Source: Paroedura picta
Taxonomy: Eukaryota; Chordata; Lepidosauria; Squamata; Gekkonidae
Assembly: GCF_049243985.1 (NCBI RefSeq)
Contig: NC_135369.1
Location: forward strand, 22,986,765-23,050,764
Direction of reading: 5' to 3'
Length of the DNA stretch: 64,000 nt
A program made the position numbers and the translations under genes. How positions within the stretch are numbered: the stretch's first letter is position 1; every line of letters begins with the position of its first letter. Below, piece after piece: positions 1-9,563 of this stretch. The notes below the pieces were generated by a model. That model searched no databases, was not told the DNA's origin, and worked only from the letters and a program-made list of their open reading frames with translations.

Positions 1-331
1 AATGCATTGTTAAGTATTTTACCTACAGGTATACCGAAACGTGGTGCAGAATTTTTCTTCTACACAAGAACTGCGGCAAGATTTATCATCACTTCCAGCT
101 GCAAGCAGCAGCAAGGTCCACACATAGTTAGCTGTTGTGGCTAAACAAACACATCTGATCAACTAGGGACCCCCAGAAGGCTTTCAAAAGTGTTGGGACA
201 AATATCTGAAATATCTGCAAGCTCTCCCTTCTTTCTGTAATCTTTCTGTAAAATGTATTAAAAAATAAGAATAACCATAAGATGGCCCTGCCAAAGACAC
301 TCTCCAGCAGGAGATTCACGGAGGAGCTTGG

Positions 332-349
332 ACACACACACACACACAC
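332..349. repeat. (CA)n microsatellite
   Basis: Short CA run just 3' of SNX15 coding exon 6, inside the next intron. Confidence 0.85.
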
Positions 350-417
350 CGAAGACTGACCCACACTTGGCCAAAACCACACAGCTGCCCACTGGCAGCC
401 TCCATCAACCCACCTAC

Positions 418-3400
418 CTTCCTCAGCGAAGGGGTCAAACAGGGCCAGCTCCTGGACCGACAGGGGGCAACGGGAAGGCGAGCTCATTTCCTTCTGTTCT
501 TCTTCCTCCTCTTCTTCCTCCTCCCCAGCACAAGCAAAGAGAGCATCCAGGGCTTCATCTTCACATTTTCGGGGTGAGGAGTGGTCCCCTGTGCCAAAAA
601 CACTGATTAGGCTAGAACAGGGGTGGCCAAAACATGGCTCTCCGGATATCCATGGACTACAATCACCATGTGCCCCTGCTAGCAGGGGTCATGATAACTG
701 TAGTTCATGGACATCTGGAGAGCCACAGTTTGACCATCCCTGGGCTAGGCAATGATTGGGGGAGGGGATGATGGGCCTTCAAAGCAGGCAGGTAGGGATA
801 CAGGAAGCTTCTCCCATTCCCTCCTGGCCCAGGAGTGGGTCCCTGGGGAGTGGGTCCTAGAATCATAGGGTTGGAAGGGACCTCATGGGTCATCTAGTCC
901 AACCCCCTGCACTATGCAGGACACTCCTCCTCCCCACAAGCCGAAGGCCATGTCAGTTCCAGATTTAAAGCTGAAGCTCTCCCTCCTGCTTTGGATTCCA
1001 GAGTCCTCTGCAAGCTGCCACAGTGCATGTGCAGGCCTCTGAAGCTGCACGTTAGGACCCGGAGGGCCTCATTATCCTCACCAGAAGCCCCATGGGAGTC
1101 AACAGTCCTCACTCCAAGCCTCGCAAGCTCCTGATCTTCCGTACTTGGAAAGACCTGCCTATTGGCACTTATGTTTTGTACCAAAGCATGCAAAAAGGAA
1201 GGATGGCCCTGGAGCCAGCTCTACAGAAGCCTGCATTAATGTGGGAGAGGAGAAATCTTCCATTTGCCCTGCACATCTCCATTGCAACGCTAATAAGCAG
1301 CTCCCTACAAAAGGCGAGTAGATCAGAAAATTCAGCCTAGCATCTCACATGAAGCTGCCTTCTGCTGAGTCAGGCCCTAGATCCCTCAAGATCAGAATTG
1401 TCTTCTCAGACTGGCAGCAGGGTCTCCAGGGTCTCAGGGAGAGGTTTTTCACATCACCTGCGACCCTTTTCCATGCCAAGTAGGTGCTCTAAAACAGTTC
1501 CTTTAACAGGCAAAGCCCAAAAGGCCATACCTCCTTCTTTCACTGGGGGCTCCAGATCACAGTCTTCCCTTGCTGTAGTGCTGCAGTGATCATGCTCTGA
1601 GTGCAGGTCCAGGAGTCCCTGGTCCACGTCAGACGCCAGAGCATCCTCGCCAGGCTCCACTCCTTCTGACGGCACGGGGATCAGAGGGGGAGGCAGAGAA
1701 GGCAGGTCACAGTTTTCCAAAGGCCTCCTCCCCTCCCCACCCTGCAAGAGAGAAAGCGGTGGCATGAGCACAGAGGCATAAGTGGATTCCTCATCTTGAG
1801 ATGTAAAGCAGGCCATGGATCCCACCTGGAACTCACAGGAGGACTGGGGGTCAGGACCCAGCACCTCCATCGTGCAATCAGGGAGGGGATCGAGGAGCTA
1901 CAGTCAGTTCACAAATCCCTAGAAGCCCTTCCATCCCCCTGCCACTACAAGGACTCAAAGTGGGACCCCTGCAGGAGGATCCAGTGGCCATCTCCACCCT
2001 CCTCCATCTCACCCAGCCAAAATACCCGGAAGAACTCCTTGAGCTGCGGACTGTTGTTCAAGGCGGGGATGTGCACTGTGAAGCGCAGCATGACCTCAGC
2101 GGCCTTCCTCCGTTCCTCTATCACCTTGGGCTCAAACCGGCCTGCAGGAGAAAGAGTCTGACGTCACACTGGGTGTCAGGTCAGCTGCTGCACCAGCCTA
2201 TGCAGAGTACATGTGCATTTGCGAGGGTCTTCCCTTTGCTAGCCTGGCAAATATACTCTAGAACAGGGGTAGTCAAACTGCGGCCCTCCAGATGTCCATG
2301 GATTACAATTCCCAGAAGCCCCTGCCAGCATTCGCTTGTAGTCCATGGACATCTGGAGGGCCGCAGTTTGACTACCCCTGCGGCTGCCTACACATTACAC
2401 AGTTTACATGTCCATTCTGGGACCTCTTGAACCAGACAATCACTGATTCCACAATGAAACTTAATACTCAAGTAAAAAAAGACTCCAATCAGATTGAGAC
2501 CATGACACATGGGAAGAATCACAGAATCATAGAGTTGAAAGGGGCCATACAGGCCATCTAGTCCAGCCCCCTGCTCAATACAGGATCAGCCTCCAGAATT
2601 CAGGATAAATATCTGTCAAGCTGCTGCATGAAGACTGCCAGTGAGAGGGAGATCACCACCTCCTTAGGCAGCCCATTCCGCTGCTGAACTGACTATAAAA
2701 ATGTTATCTGATATCTAGCTGCTATCATTCTACACCTAGTTTAAACCCATTACAATGGGTCCTATGCTGCCAACAGGAATCTTTCCCTGCAGGAGGTACC
2801 AGCTTTCCGCAGGGCCTGCAAGACGGAGCTCTTTCGCCAAGCGTATGGTTGAGGCCAGGGCAGTTCCCATTAGACCATCTGAGAATCCCCTCCAATATTG
2901 TGATCTCCAATTACCAAGATTGTTAATACTAAGATCTAATGGATTGGCTCCCAGTCTCTTTGAATTGTTATCCTTCCCACCATGCTGAACATTGGGGGGA
3001 GGGGGGGGATTGCGATTAGAATCATGACCATTGCTGTTGTTATGATATGATGTTTGATTTAAGTTGGGGATGTTTTATTGGGGATTTTATTGTGTTTTAA
3101 ATGTTTTATGTTGTAAACTGCCGTGAGACCAAATTGGGGAAATGGCAGTCAATAAATAAATAAATAAATAAAATAAAAGTGACAATCTTTCAAATACTGA
3201 ATAGGAGACCTAAGAGGAAGAGAGAGGAGACCTAAGCATTATCATGTGCACCATTAACCCCAACCTGAAACAGTCCTGGGGAGCTACTTTTCCCATTAGA
3301 AAACTTGCATCTACAGGACTACATATATACACACAGTCTATACAGGGGCGTCAAACTGTGGTTCTCTAGATGTCCATGGACTATAATTCCCATGAGCCAC

Positions 3401-5997
3401 TTCCAGCATGTGCCATGGACATCTGGAGAGCCTCAGTTTGGTCACCCCTGGTCTATATACAAGTTTCTCTGATGAGGCAAACAGCAGCATGCTAGGACAA
3501 GTTTGGGGGAAAGTTGCAGATGCAAGTCTTGAGCCCACTCTCTGGCCTTGACCTGAATCAATTCACCCTGCCCCTGAGAATGATGCTTCAGCACAGAAGG
3601 CACCCAGCACATATCTGGTTCAGCAGGAGCTGGAATGTACTCACTGCAGAATAGAGATAGGTCCTTAGACTAAGGTGACCAGATTGGGGGGTACCTGGCA
3701 AATTGTACTTATGTTGAAATTAAATATATATATATATATATTACAATACTATTTTTGCGTTCTGTGAAAATTTCTGTTGCTCCATATAGACCAAATTTTT
3801 ACTCAAGAACCGCCCCCCCCCCCGGTTATGCCACCATCATTTGTAATTGTAATGAAGGGTTTTATGTAGAATCATAGAGTTGGAAGGGACCTCCTGGGTC
3901 ATCTAGTCCAACCCCCCCCCCCCCCACAATGCAGGCCACTCACAACCTATCACTCATCCACTGTAACCTGCCACCCCCTTGAACCTTCACAGAATCATCC
4001 ACTTCATCAGATGGCTATCCAGCTGTATTCTGTAATTTTTATTGATTTTATAATTTGTAAACAGCCATGAGACAGCTTATGATGGAAGTGGCAGTAACAC
4101 TCTCCATTCTGTTTCTGGACATGGCCAAACTGATTGCCCTGGACAATTTTCCACAAAGACCCTGCCCATCTCCCTTGTTCCCAGCACCGGACAGTCACAG
4201 TCCATGTTCCTTTCAAAGTGGGGGAGGATGCTGATAAGACATTCGGGTGTTGACAGATGCAGTCACTACTACAAAATCCCTACTTTAGGAACAAGAGGCC
4301 AGCAATGAGCAGCTCTCCCACCCAGCTCAGTTCAGCCCCTCACCAAAGACTTGAGCTTTGGGGAAAGGAGGAAAGTCCTCCAGGCGCCGGAAGAGGTTTC
4401 GGTGGGTGTAGGCCAAGTCTCCATGCAGCTTCTTAAAGTCGCTGTACCGTTTCCAGACCACAATCTGTAGGATGAAATATGGGACAGACAATATAAAGAG
4501 TTTTCCGGTGCAGACAATATAATGTTTTCCGGGTTCTTGCCAAGAAATAATCCCTCCACATGAAGAGCGTAGGATGTGAAATGGCATAGCATTGCCCAGT
4601 CTTGCCAACACTTGGAAGCTAAACAGGGTTGATGGGAGACCACCAAGGAAAGCTCTGGAGAGAAAGACAATGACAAACTATCTCTGCTTCTCCCTTGCCT
4701 TGAAAGCCTCTTATTGGCCCATTATGCACGGCCGACGAAACGGCGATTTCGGGTCACATGGATAATGCGGAGGGGAAAGACGCGAAGCAAACCGCTTACG
4801 CGCAGGACGGGACGCAACGGCGGCAAAACCCAGAGTAACCGATTATGCACGCAGTGCCCCTGGTCCCCCGGAAGCTCCGCTTTCTTCGGCATTTCGATAA
4901 CGCGACTTTTTTGCGGCATGCACTGAATCTGCAGCCGGTTGCAGCCAGCGCCGGTTGCAGCCAGCGTTATCGGTGATTTTAGGTGATGCCATTCCACCCC
5001 AAATGCGGACCTTCCTCTCCGTGCATAATGGGCCATTGGGATCACTGTGACTTGATGGCAATCACATACTGAAGAACTGTTCTGACAACCCCCCACCCCA
5101 TTTTCACAGATTCATCCTGGCTAGACCCAATTAAGAAGACGTGTCCTGAAGGAACTTATTCATTCACTCAAGGCACAAAGTTCATATCTGGCTCTCTGGG
5201 AACCTACCAATTTTGCTTTATTATTCCTTCCACCAATGGCAAGATTTGCAGCCAAGGGAGGCACCTTCTGTACCTGGCCAAATCAAAGGCATTTTTTCCC
5301 GCCTGCATAAAGATAAAGATGGACATACCTCCTTGACATCTTCTGGATTCACTTTTGAGACAAACTGGAGGAGAGAGATAAAAAAAGAGCAAGATGTTGA
5401 GCTTCAACAAGACATGGTCAATTAAAAAAATATATATATCCCACTTTTCTCCGGATCGACATGCCACAAAGTGGCATAAATTATTAAACCAGTTAAAATC
5501 TATGTTTTGTAAAAATACACACAAATACTAAAAGAGCAAAACACTAACCGGGGGGGGGGGGGCGGGGGAATGTCTTCCCCCTCCCGTTTTACTATTTCAG
5601 GAAGGGGGGGCCTTTATTTCTAGCAGGATCCTCTGCAAATGCAACGATCCTGCCGGTACCTTGCCTTCTATAGGGATTTTAAAAATCTGTAAGTGCTGGG
5701 CGGGGGAATGCAACGTGCAGGTCCGAGCCCGCCGGGGAACTACATCCAAGGAAGAAAGTACTCTGCACATGTACAGAGGGCCTCCCGCGCTGCTCCATGC
5801 GTAGGAAGCAATCTCCGCGACGGGAGAATGGGCGCAGACAGAAGCCCTATTGACGTACTTCGCCCCCTCCCCTCCACCTGGGATCGGGGGATTCCCACCT
5901 TGGCGGTCACTTTGTACTCAGTGTAACCTTTGGGGTGGGTTCGGGTGTCGGTGACGGTGTAATGCCGGTGGTACTCATCCTTCGCCCGACGGGACAT
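418..5997 (-). CDS. SNX15: SNX15, sorting nexin 15 (5' six coding exons; 3' end off window)
   Basis: Phosphoinositide-binding endosomal sorting protein. Coding exons in transcript order are 5899-5997, 5329-5364, 4344-4464, 2026-2141, 1531-1741 and 418-558. All have GT/AG borders and compatible phases, giving about 241 residues. Exons 1-4 carry the PX domain: start MSRRAKDEYHRHYTVTD, then VWKRYSDFKKLHGDL, RNLFRRLEDFPPFPKAQVFG and RFEPKVIEERRKAAE, closely matching human SNX15. Exon 5 (RRPLENCDLP, PPPLIP) and exon 6 (EALDALFACA, then a Glu run, then LFDPFAEE) are the variable linker. The C-terminal MIT domain of the family is not in bases 1-417, so those exons must lie beyond the left edge. The start was chosen because it matches the family N-terminus and sits in a GC-rich promoter. 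Neighbour ARL2 lies on the same strand, as in mammals. Confidence 0.95.
618..742. mobile_element. Short palindromic hAT-type element
   Basis: Begins CAGGGGTGGCCAAAA and ends TTTGACCATCCCTG, with self-complementary arms. It is flanked by near-identical 8-base duplications, ggctagaa and ggctaggc. It lies in an SNX15 intron and belongs to the family copied at least ten times in this window. Confidence 0.8.
853..925. repeat. CR1-like LINE fragment
   Basis: Contains the CR1 signature AGAATCATAGGGTTGGAAGG followed by GGTCATCTAGTCCAACCCCC. Confidence 0.7.
2264..2380. mobile_element. Palindromic hAT-type element
   Basis: CAGGGGTAGTCAAACTG at one end and its exact reverse complement at the other. 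A 117-bp hairpin-forming copy in an SNX15 intron. The flanks no longer show a clear duplication. Confidence 0.8.
2515..3177 (+). repeat. CR1-like fragment followed by a LINE 3' end with (AATA)n tail
   Basis: 2515-2700 carries the CR1-like motif AATCATAGAGTTGAAAGG plus CCATCTAGTCCAGCCCCC. 2790-3177 resembles a LINE 3' end: GCAGGGCCTGCAAGACGGAG, then TTTATGTTGTAAACTGCCGT, then a run of AATA units. The same tail type recurs near 12.0, 29.9 and 34.5 kb. The assignment to CR1/L2-type LINEs is from memory of the tail structure. Confidence 0.6.
3343..3450. mobile_element. Palindromic hAT-type element
   Basis: Degenerate copy of the CAGGGGTAGTC family. The 7-base word gtctata is present on both sides. 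Confidence 0.7.
3669..3830 (-). mobile_element. Partial copy of the TAAGGTGACCAGATT hAT-like element
   Basis: Starts CTAAGGTGACCAGATTGGGG and shares its interior (ACAATACTATTTTTGCGTTC, CTCCATATAGACCAAATTTT) in inverted orientation with the complete copy at 47258-47475. It contains a short (TA)n and a C run. Confidence 0.7.
3865..3965. repeat. CR1-like LINE fragment
   Basis: AGAATCATAGAGTTGGAAGG, GGTCATCTAGTCCAACCCCC, then CAATGCAGGCCACTCACAAC: the conserved CR1 tail region. Confidence 0.7.
4588..5072 (+). mobile_element. 5S-rRNA-headed Sauria-type SINE, split by a MITE
   Basis: The left piece (4588-4716) has the 5S-like words GGAAGCTAAACAGGGTTGAT and GATGGGAGACCACCAAGGAA, then a body ending CCTTGAAAGCCTCTTATT. 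The right piece (5036-5072) resumes with GATCACTGTGACTTGATGGC. The split is caused by the element at 4717-5035. It is a SINE and not a functional 5S gene. Confidence 0.75.
4717..5035. mobile_element. MITE with perfect 16-bp terminal inverted repeats (Harbinger-like)
   Basis: Starts GGCCCATTATGCACGG and ends CCGTGCATAATGGGCC, a perfect 16-base inverted pair. It is flanked by ATT on both sides, a 3-base target duplication. The GC-rich interior has no meaningful ORF. The empty site is the interrupted SINE around it, so the borders are firm. The PIF/Harbinger assignment rests on the 3-base duplication and GG-starting ends and is an inference. Confidence 0.8.
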
Positions 5998-6150
5998 CCC
6001 AGTGCCCTTTTGGGCGTGGCGGCCCCTTTAAATCCAGAGCTCCTCGCTTCGACAGCGACGGCCCAAAGTAACAAGACAGCGACGGGGGCGATGCGAGTCG
6101 CGACTGCGCGTCCGGCCTGCCACTCAAGGCGCATGCGTCGCCGATAGCTT
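5998..6150 (-). promoter_or_regulatory. SNX15: SNX15 promoter / CpG-rich 5' flank
   Basis: CpG-dense sequence directly upstream of the SNX15 start codon. It holds an NRF-1-like palindrome (GCGCATGCGTCG, about 6129-6140) and several CG-rich blocks, and no TATA box is obvious. This is the usual look of a housekeeping promoter. The transcription start itself is inferred. Confidence 0.6.
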
Positions 6151-6159
6151 GAGGGCTTT

Positions 6160-6590
6160 GATACCCAGGCCGAGGGAATGTCTACAAAGTGCGGGGAAAG
6201 CTCAGGCGCAGGGCTCCTCTGCAAAGGGCTGGATTTAGACTTGCGCTGCAGGGAGGCGAAATGAGGAAAATCAGGATCCTGCGGATGATGCGAACGTGAC
6301 GCATGATGGAGTTAATCGGGATATTGCGTCAAGCGCATAATTAGAGCGAGGGCCTTGCTTTTACAGCCCCTGAGTGCAATCCCAGCACAGGTTTGGGCGG
6401 ACTGTTTACAACGCGCAGTCCCGGCCGAAGCAAAAGAACGCAAAATCCCACTGGGTGCAAATCCGGCTTGCTGTCTTGTAAACGTGTTGGCTGATCATCT
6501 GGACTGGAACCACGCATTGCCACTCCCACGCTGCCAGGCTCTCTGGCTCTGCTCTTTCTCTTTGTCTGTTCTCTGCTGCCCTGGAGGATA
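6160..6590. other. Intergenic, no gene seen
   Basis: Unique-looking sequence upstream of SNX15. I see no exon, RNA gene or recognisable repeat. Confidence 0.5.
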
Positions 6591-6595
6591 GGCTG

Positions 6596-6733
6596 CAGGG
6601 GTAGTCAAACTGCGGCCCTCCAGATGTCCATGGACTACAATTCCCAGGAGTCCCTGCCAGCGATACTGCTGGCAGGGGCTTCTGGGAATTGTAGTCCATG
6701 GACATCTGGAGGGCCGCAGTTTGACTACCCCTG
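6596..6733. mobile_element. Palindromic hAT-type element, near-perfect hairpin
   Basis: Arms CAGGGGTAGTCAAACTGCGG and its reverse complement are separated by about 10 bases (gcgatactgc). This is one of the least decayed copies of the family here. Confidence 0.85.
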
Positions 6734-6739
6734 GTTGGG

Positions 6740-7780
6740 GTGGGGGATGCTGTGGGTTAGTTCGGGAGGGGCGATGTTGAGCAATTTAGGGCCAACAAAA
6801 CTGGGGAAGGCCATGTGCGGCTGTTGAGAGGAGCTGTCTGAGAGCACACAGAGTGTTTTTGCCCCACCTCTCAGTTGCCTCAGGTCTAATGTGCAGCGTG
6901 TCCAGTTTTGTGCAATGGGAGAAAAACAGCACCGTTTTTGTGCAGTGGGGCATGGAGAATTGAACCAGGTGCAAAAATGTTCCTTAAAATTAAATAACCA
7001 GGAGGAATGGAACTTTGAACACCATTAGCTCCTTTCTGATTACTGCTCTAAACTGGATGTTATCTGTTGTTGGCCTGGTTCCGAATAAAGTGATACAGCA
7101 AACTTCACCCTGTTAATGAGCCATCTTTGAAGCGCCATGATCATCTCAAAATTCACCACTTTCCCCTCTTGGGATCCTCTTTGCCCCCCCCCCCCATGTT
7201 ATATATTGCTTTAGCACTATAATGCTCAACTTAGAACTTTTTTTTTAAGGGTGAGGACAATCATTCAGTGAAAAAGGTGAGAGTGTGACAGCATTGTAGG
7301 AAGAGCTGTAGACATTTGAAAAAGCACACCACAGCAATTCAGAAGCACAGTGAAAAGGTGAAAACAGAAGGAAGCCATTTCCCTCAAAAATGGCCCAGCT
7401 CTGCTTTGCCAACAGGCTGCAAGCAGCTTTGTATGAACAGGTAAATACAATCCATTAGCAGCCAGTTGTTAAAACACTTGGGTCTGAACTGACATCAAAA
7501 ATCCATTAGCAACCTGCTACTGAAAGGGTTTACAGAGACTGGAAGGGGCCATTGGAAATGAATATTCCCTGGTTCTCCCCTCCCTTCCTTGTTTTTCCTT
7601 AGAAATAATCTGGAGCATGTGATGACAGTGGAGGGCCTACTGCTCCAGCTGCTGGGGTGGGAGAGTTTAGAATTAAGCCTGCCACAGATCTAGAGTCACA
7701 TGCAAGCATGCCCAGTACTCTGAGCTGGTTTAAGTCCCAGCCACGCTCCTGTTAGAAATTCAGGTCTCTTGCCTTGGCTG
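6740..7780. other. Intergenic, no gene seen
   Basis: Only short poly-C and poly-T runs (about 7184 and 7240) stand out. No spliced coding evidence is visible. Confidence 0.5.
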
Positions 7781-7784
7781 TGGC

Positions 7785-8010
7785 TTGCAAAAGAATGAAG
7801 GATCAATTTACTTGGTTTACACCTGGACGTCCTCCCCAGAGGAAAGCCAAAGTTGTTTGCCTCATTCTCCTGTCCTCCAAATTAACCTTACTGTGAGGGT
7901 GACTGGTGTAAGGCCACCCAGCAAGCTCCTATGGCAGAGCAAGGATTTGCACCCAGTCATCCCAGGTCTTTGTCTGACACTCTGAACCACTACATTGTTC
8001 CGGCATAAAG
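7785..8010 (-). mobile_element. MIR-like tRNA-derived SINE
   Basis: Antisense match to a SINE core: AAGGCCACCCAGCAAGCTCC, then GCAAGGATTTGCACCCAGTC, then CTCTGAACCACTACATTG, which corresponds to the tRNA-like head. Confidence 0.55.
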
Positions 8011-8454
8011 TCCTGAGGTGCAAGGAAATCCTTAAGTCAAGTAAACAAGAAGCACAGGAAGAAACAAAGTTTGCATGCTTTAAACAAAAGTGATGTGCAG
8101 AATTTAAAAACAAGCATTGTGACGCTAATTGCCTTTTGCTGTGGAGGTCCACAGGATTATCAACACAGTGACTCTCAAACCGAGTCATGACCCGGAAATG
8201 TGTCACAACCCTCTGCTGGTGTGGCTCATGGTTTAAAACTCATGCTTAGGAGAGGAGGCTCAGGAACCCTCCCCACCCCCAATCCTGTGGTGAACTACAA
8301 CTGAACTCAAAAGGACTGAATAGCTGTTTTAGCAAATAATTATCATATGGCTAATATGGCTTAATTTGGATATTATGAGTTTACTAATTTGCCACAATTT
8401 ACTTTTGCCTTTTATCTGTACACTTATAATCCTTATTCCATTTAGTCTGAGCAG

Positions 8455-8533
8455 GAGTGCTTGCACTCGAAAGCTCACACTTTGAATAAATCTTTTTTGG
8501 TCTTAAAGGTCCTACTGGACTCAATTTTTGTTG
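8455..8533 (+). repeat. Fragment of the interspersed repeat with TTGGTCTTAAAGGT motif
   Basis: CTCGAAAGCTCACACTTTGA, AATAAATC, then TTGGTCTTAAAGGTCCTACT. This common reptilian repeat tail recurs at 10.35, 11.85, 24.76 and 43.45 kb. I cannot assign its class. Confidence 0.6.
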
Positions 8534-8903
8534 AAGAGTTGGTTTTATATGCTGCTTTTCTCTACCTGAAGGAGTCTCAAAGCGGCTTCCAATTGCCTTC
8601 CCTTTCTTCTCCCTGTGAGGTAGGTGAGGCTGAGAGAGCCTTGATATTACTGGTTGGTCAGAACAGCCTTATCAGTGCTGTGGCAAGCCCTGCATTACCC
8701 AGCTGGCTGCAAGTGGGGGAACGGGGAATCAAACCCGGCACTCCTAACCACTACACCAGGGGTAGTCAACCTGTGGTCCTCCAGATGTTCATGGACTACA
8801 ATTCCTATGAGCATAGCGTTTGCTGGCAGGGGCTCATGGGAATTGTAGTCCATCTGGAGGACCACAGGTTGACTACCCCTGCACTACACCAAGCTGGCTT
8901 TCC
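8534..8903 (-). mobile_element. tRNA-derived SINE with a hAT-type element inserted
   Basis: Antisense copy running from GAAGAGTTGGTTTTATATGC through GAATCAAACCCGGCA (B-box complement) to CACTACACCAAGCTGGC. It is interrupted at 8757-8881. Confidence 0.75.
8757..8881. mobile_element. Palindromic hAT-type element with perfect 8-bp duplication
   Basis: CAGGGGTAGTCAACCTGTGG to its reverse complement, flanked on both sides by cactacac. It sits inside the head of a tRNA-derived SINE, so it is younger than that SINE. Confidence 0.9.
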
Positions 8904-9271
8904 AAAATCTAGTGAGTGAGAAGTGGCTTCTATGGGTCCTGACCTGGATGGCCCAGACTAGCCTGATAGGTTCAGATCTCACACCCTAAGCAGAGTTGGC
9001 CCAAGTGAATGCTGGGATGGCAAACAAACAAGGAAGTCCATGGTCACTGCACAGAGGCAGCTTTTCTTGATTTATCCTGAGAGGACACTCTGGTGGCCTC
9101 TTTTGCTAGCAGCTTCTTCCAGAGAAAAACCACTCATGGAATTAGGATGATTTTCCTAAGAACCATTCTGCTCATTCAAAGTGATTAGAAGACCAGCCCT
9201 GGAGGAGGGCTCAGTATTTATACAAAATCTAGAAAACTATCATTGCAGCACACCTGAATCACAGCAGCAGC

Positions 9272-9277
9272 TTTATT
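9272..9277 (-). terminator. ARL2: ARL2 polyadenylation signal (AATAAA)
   Basis: Minus-strand AATAAA 287 bases past the ARL2 stop codon, the first canonical signal after it. Confidence 0.65.
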
Positions 9278-9563
9278 AAGATGAGCACAGGATACAACTC
9301 CACACAGAGAACAGGGAGAAGGGGGCCTCTTCTCCCAGCAGCCCCTACCTCTGCTCCTCTGCAGGCAAGGCCTGCCCAAGGACCACACTCAGCAGAAACA
9401 GCCCCTGCCCCAGGTTTTGATCTGGCAGATCTGACACAAAGGGCCAAAGCTCAAGCTGGGCCAGAGGGCAGGCCCAGCTGTCTTAGCAGCCCAGAAATGG
9501 AGTCCGAGTCCCCAGCTACACGCGTGCGTGGGGGCAGCAGGGTACACCTGCCCCCACCGCTGC

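Noticed and set aside
1-417. C-terminal MIT-domain exon of SNX15
   Set aside because: I looked for the expected helical segment on the minus strand and found none. The exon must lie outside the window.
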